Of a stretch of DNA of 64,000 nucleotides, positions 62,205-64,000 are shown in pieces. Source of the stretch: Actinomycetaceae bacterium (GTDB lineage: Bacteria > Actinomycetota > Actinomycetes > Actinomycetales > Actinomycetaceae); the NCBI GenBank assembly GCA_030537615.1, contig JAUNVP010000009.1:48001-112000 (forward strand), in the 5' to 3' direction. Below the pieces are notes generated by a model. The model had not been told where the DNA came from. It did no database searches and worked only from the letters and a program-made list of their open reading frames with translations. The stretch's first letter is position 1. Each line of letters begins with the position of its first letter. Position numbers and translations under genes: made by a program.

Positions 62205-64000
62205 ATGGTTTCGCAGTCGAAGGGATCATCTCCCTCTCCCGAGGAAACTGACCCAAATCACGTCGCTCTCGACGTCAATGAACCGAAAGCAGATGCACAG
62301 GAAGTTCTCGAGAAGTTTGATCGAGAGTCGCGCTTACGCGACATTCAGTGGCGGCCCGCCGCCTTCGCAGTGACTGTGGTCGCAATCGCTCTGTCGATCT
62401 ATCACATGTACACCTCGTACTTCGGGACACCCCCGGTCCTGCAGCATCGTTCGATTCACGTTGCCGCTATTCTCGTGCTCGCGTTCGCACTCTATCCCCC
62501 GTTTGCGCGAGCCAGACGAGATCGGATTCCCATCTATGATGTCATTCTCATTGTTTTGTCCGTGGCGACCGCGCTGTATGTGCTCATCAACTATGTCGAT
62601 ATTGTCCACCGGGCTGGAACACCAACCACGATGGACATGGTTTTCGGCGGAATTCTCGTTGTCCTCGTCATTGAAGCAGCTCGACGACTGACCGGTTTCG
62701 CTCTCCCGATTCTGGCGATCATATTCTTCCTTTATGGTCTCTTCGGTCGCTATGTTCCCGGTACCTTCCGCCATCGCGGATACGAACTCGGCGACATGTT
62801 GAACTTCCTCTACCTGACGACCGAGGGTGTCTATGGAACGGCTATCGCCGTGTCTGCTTCCTACATTTTCCTCTTTGTCCTCTTCGGTGCAGTGCTACAG
62901 AAATCTGGCATGGGACAGTTCTTTAACGATTTTGCTCTCGCTCTGGCCGGACAAACTCGCGGCGGTCCAGCAAAAGTCGCCGTCATCGCTTCAGGATTCC
63001 TCGGTTCGATTAATGGTGCGGCGGTAGCCAATGTCGTGACCACAGGCGCCTTCACGATTCCGCTGATGAAACGAGTCGGCTACCGCGCAGTTTTTGCCGG
63101 GGCAGTTGAATCGACAGCCTCAGTTGGCGGTCAGATCCTCCCCCCGATCATGGGCGCATCTGCATTTATTATGGCCGAGACACTTGGCTTGCCCTATCGG
63201 GACATCGCACTGGCGGCTATTATCCCTGCGTTGCTGTACTACCTGGGCATCATTGCACAGGTGCATTTGCGTGCCACCCGACGCGGCCTCAAAGGCATTT
63301 CGCGAGAGAATTTGCCTGCGGTAAAAGCGGTGTTGGCCGAGCGCGGTCATCTGCTCATACCGCTCGCATTCCTCATTTACATGCTCTTCTTCTCGGGCCG
63401 GACGATTCTATTTTCTGCGCTTTTGACAATCCTGTTGACGGTCATCATTGCCGAATTGCGTCCAGCCACCCGGATGAGTCCAAAGGATATTGTTCTGTCT
63501 CTTGAGCTCGGTGCAAAGACCGCCGTATCGGTGGCGGTCGCGTGTGCCGCCGTCGGTATTATCGTCGGGGTTGTTACGCTCACCGGTTTTGGCGTCAAAC
63601 TAGCTCACGCCATCGTTGCGTTCGGAGCTGGAAATCTCATCATCTCCCTCGGCTTGACGATGATTGCCTCAATCATTCTCGGTATGGGGCTGCCATCGAT
63701 TCCGACCTACATCATTACGGCGACAATGGCGGCACCCGCTCTGGGAGAACTTGGTGTCGAACCACTGGTGGCACACATGTTCGTGTTCTACTTCGGCCTC
63801 TTCGCCAACATCACTCCCCCGGTGGCTCTGGCATCGTTTGCGGCCGCAGGGTTGTCGGGAGCCGATCCGATGCGAACGGGAGTCCAGTCGATGAGACTAG
63901 CACTGGCGGGATACATCATTCCTTACATGTTCGTTCTCAATCCGGCGCTGCTCATGCAAGGAGCGAGGTGGACAGAGATTGTGTCAGTCACACTGACTGC
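62205..64000 (+). CDS. TRAP transporter fused permease (DctQM type), cut by the window edge
   Basis: At least 598 residues; the frame is open at the right edge. After about 45 charged cytoplasmic residues come the four helices of the small DctQ-like part and then the large DctM-like part. Family features: GFLGSINGAAVANVVTTGAFTIPLMKR near 265-291, ESTASVGGQILPPIMGA, ASIILGMGLPSIPTYI near 490, and ANITPPVALASFAAAG near 530. With the TAXI protein and DUF1850 it forms a complete sodium-coupled uptake system. AAGGAG lies before the ATG. Confidence 0.95.
   Translation, partial: MVSQSKGSSPSPEETDPNHVALDVNEPKADAQEVLEKFDRESRLRDIQWRPAAFAVTVVAIALSIYHMYTSYFGTPPVLQHRSIHVAAILVLAFALYPPFARARRDRIPIYDVILIVLSVATALYVLINYVDIVHRAGTPTTMDMVFGGILVVLVIEAARRLTGFALPILAIIFFLYGLFGRYVPGTFRHRGYELGDMLNFLYLTTEGVYGTAIAVSASYIFLFVLFGAVLQKSGMGQFFNDFALALAGQTRGGPAKVAVIASGFLGSINGAAVANVVTTGAFTIPLMKRVGYRAVFAGAVESTASVGGQILPPIMGASAFIMAETLGLPYRDIALAAIIPALLYYLGIIAQVHLRATRRGLKGISRENLPAVKAVLAERGHLLIPLAFLIYMLFFSGRTILFSALLTILLTVIIAELRPATRMSPKDIVLSLELGAKTAVSVAVACAAVGIIVGVVTLTGFGVKLAHAIVAFGAGNLIISLGLTMIASIILGMGLPSIPTYIITATMAAPALGELGVEPLVAHMFVFYFGLFANITPPVALASFAAAGLSGADPMRTGVQSMRLALAGYIIPYMFVLNPALLMQGARWTEIVSVTLT

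Overview
The window is a gene-dense chromosomal segment from a Gram-positive actinobacterium, most likely family Actinomycetaceae (an Arcanobacterium/Trueperella/Mobiluncus/Actinomyces-type organism). Evidence: estimated GC in the mid-fifties; actinobacterial signature genes (rbpA, mihF, pafB/pafC, garA, ppm1, a helicase-motif-poor priA, DUF881/DUF1290 pairs, MerR regulators of the Rv1828/Rv1830 type); and gene order that follows several Mycobacterium blocks. The genus cannot be fixed from sequence reading alone. No rRNA, tRNA, CRISPR array or insertion sequence was seen.

Layout. 1-13 kb: rarA, rpsD, alaS-ruvX-mltG, then the shikimate block aroE / A24 peptidase / aroC-aroK-aroB / aroK-like paralogue, then efp-nusB. 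13-21 kb: the pyrimidine operon pyrR-pyrB-pyrC-carA-carB-pyrF, preceded by a terminator and a recognisable PyrR-binding loop. Its carA is only the N-terminal domain; the glutaminase is missing. 21-30 kb: mihF-gmk-rpoZ-coaBC-metK-priA-HAD-fmt-rsmB-rpe. 30-32 kb: an FMN riboswitch driving an ABC permease and a binding lipoprotein (RibXY-like), at the place where mycobacteria carry riboflavin biosynthesis genes. 32-33.5 kb: hisE-hisG, then a non-coding stretch of hairpin repeats. 33.8-43.4 kb: DUF3866 diverging from pafB-pafC, then tatA-tatC-helY-lnt-ppm1, with rbpA convergent.

43.4-50.6 kb is the most accessory-looking part: long non-coding gaps, a rhodanese lipoprotein, the decayed 3' end of a bile-acid:sodium symporter-type gene, and a TetR / MMPL / YhgE export locus. 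The MMPL protein carries a C-terminal domain that reads as a dead ABC nucleotide-binding domain. 50.6-57 kb on the minus strand: pepN, DUF881-DUF1290-DUF881, garA and two MerR regulators (the mycobacterial cluster without gcvH and the Rv1829-type nuclease). 57-64 kb: a CPA2 antiporter, a purine permease fused to an OHCU-decarboxylase-like domain, and a TAXI-TRAP transporter operon running off the right edge.

Several genes (aroC, gmk, fmt, hisE, pafB, DUF3866, pepN) have a -10-like hexamer exactly 6 nt before the start codon and no Shine-Dalgarno sequence, consistent with leaderless mRNAs. The observations most worth following are the glutaminase-less CarA, the MMPL fusion with a dead ABC domain beside YhgE, the FMN-riboswitch transporter replacing riboflavin synthesis, the degenerate second shikimate kinase, the permease/OHCU fusion with an altered catalytic residue, and a 5' leader of the TRAP operon that can form two mutually exclusive hairpins.
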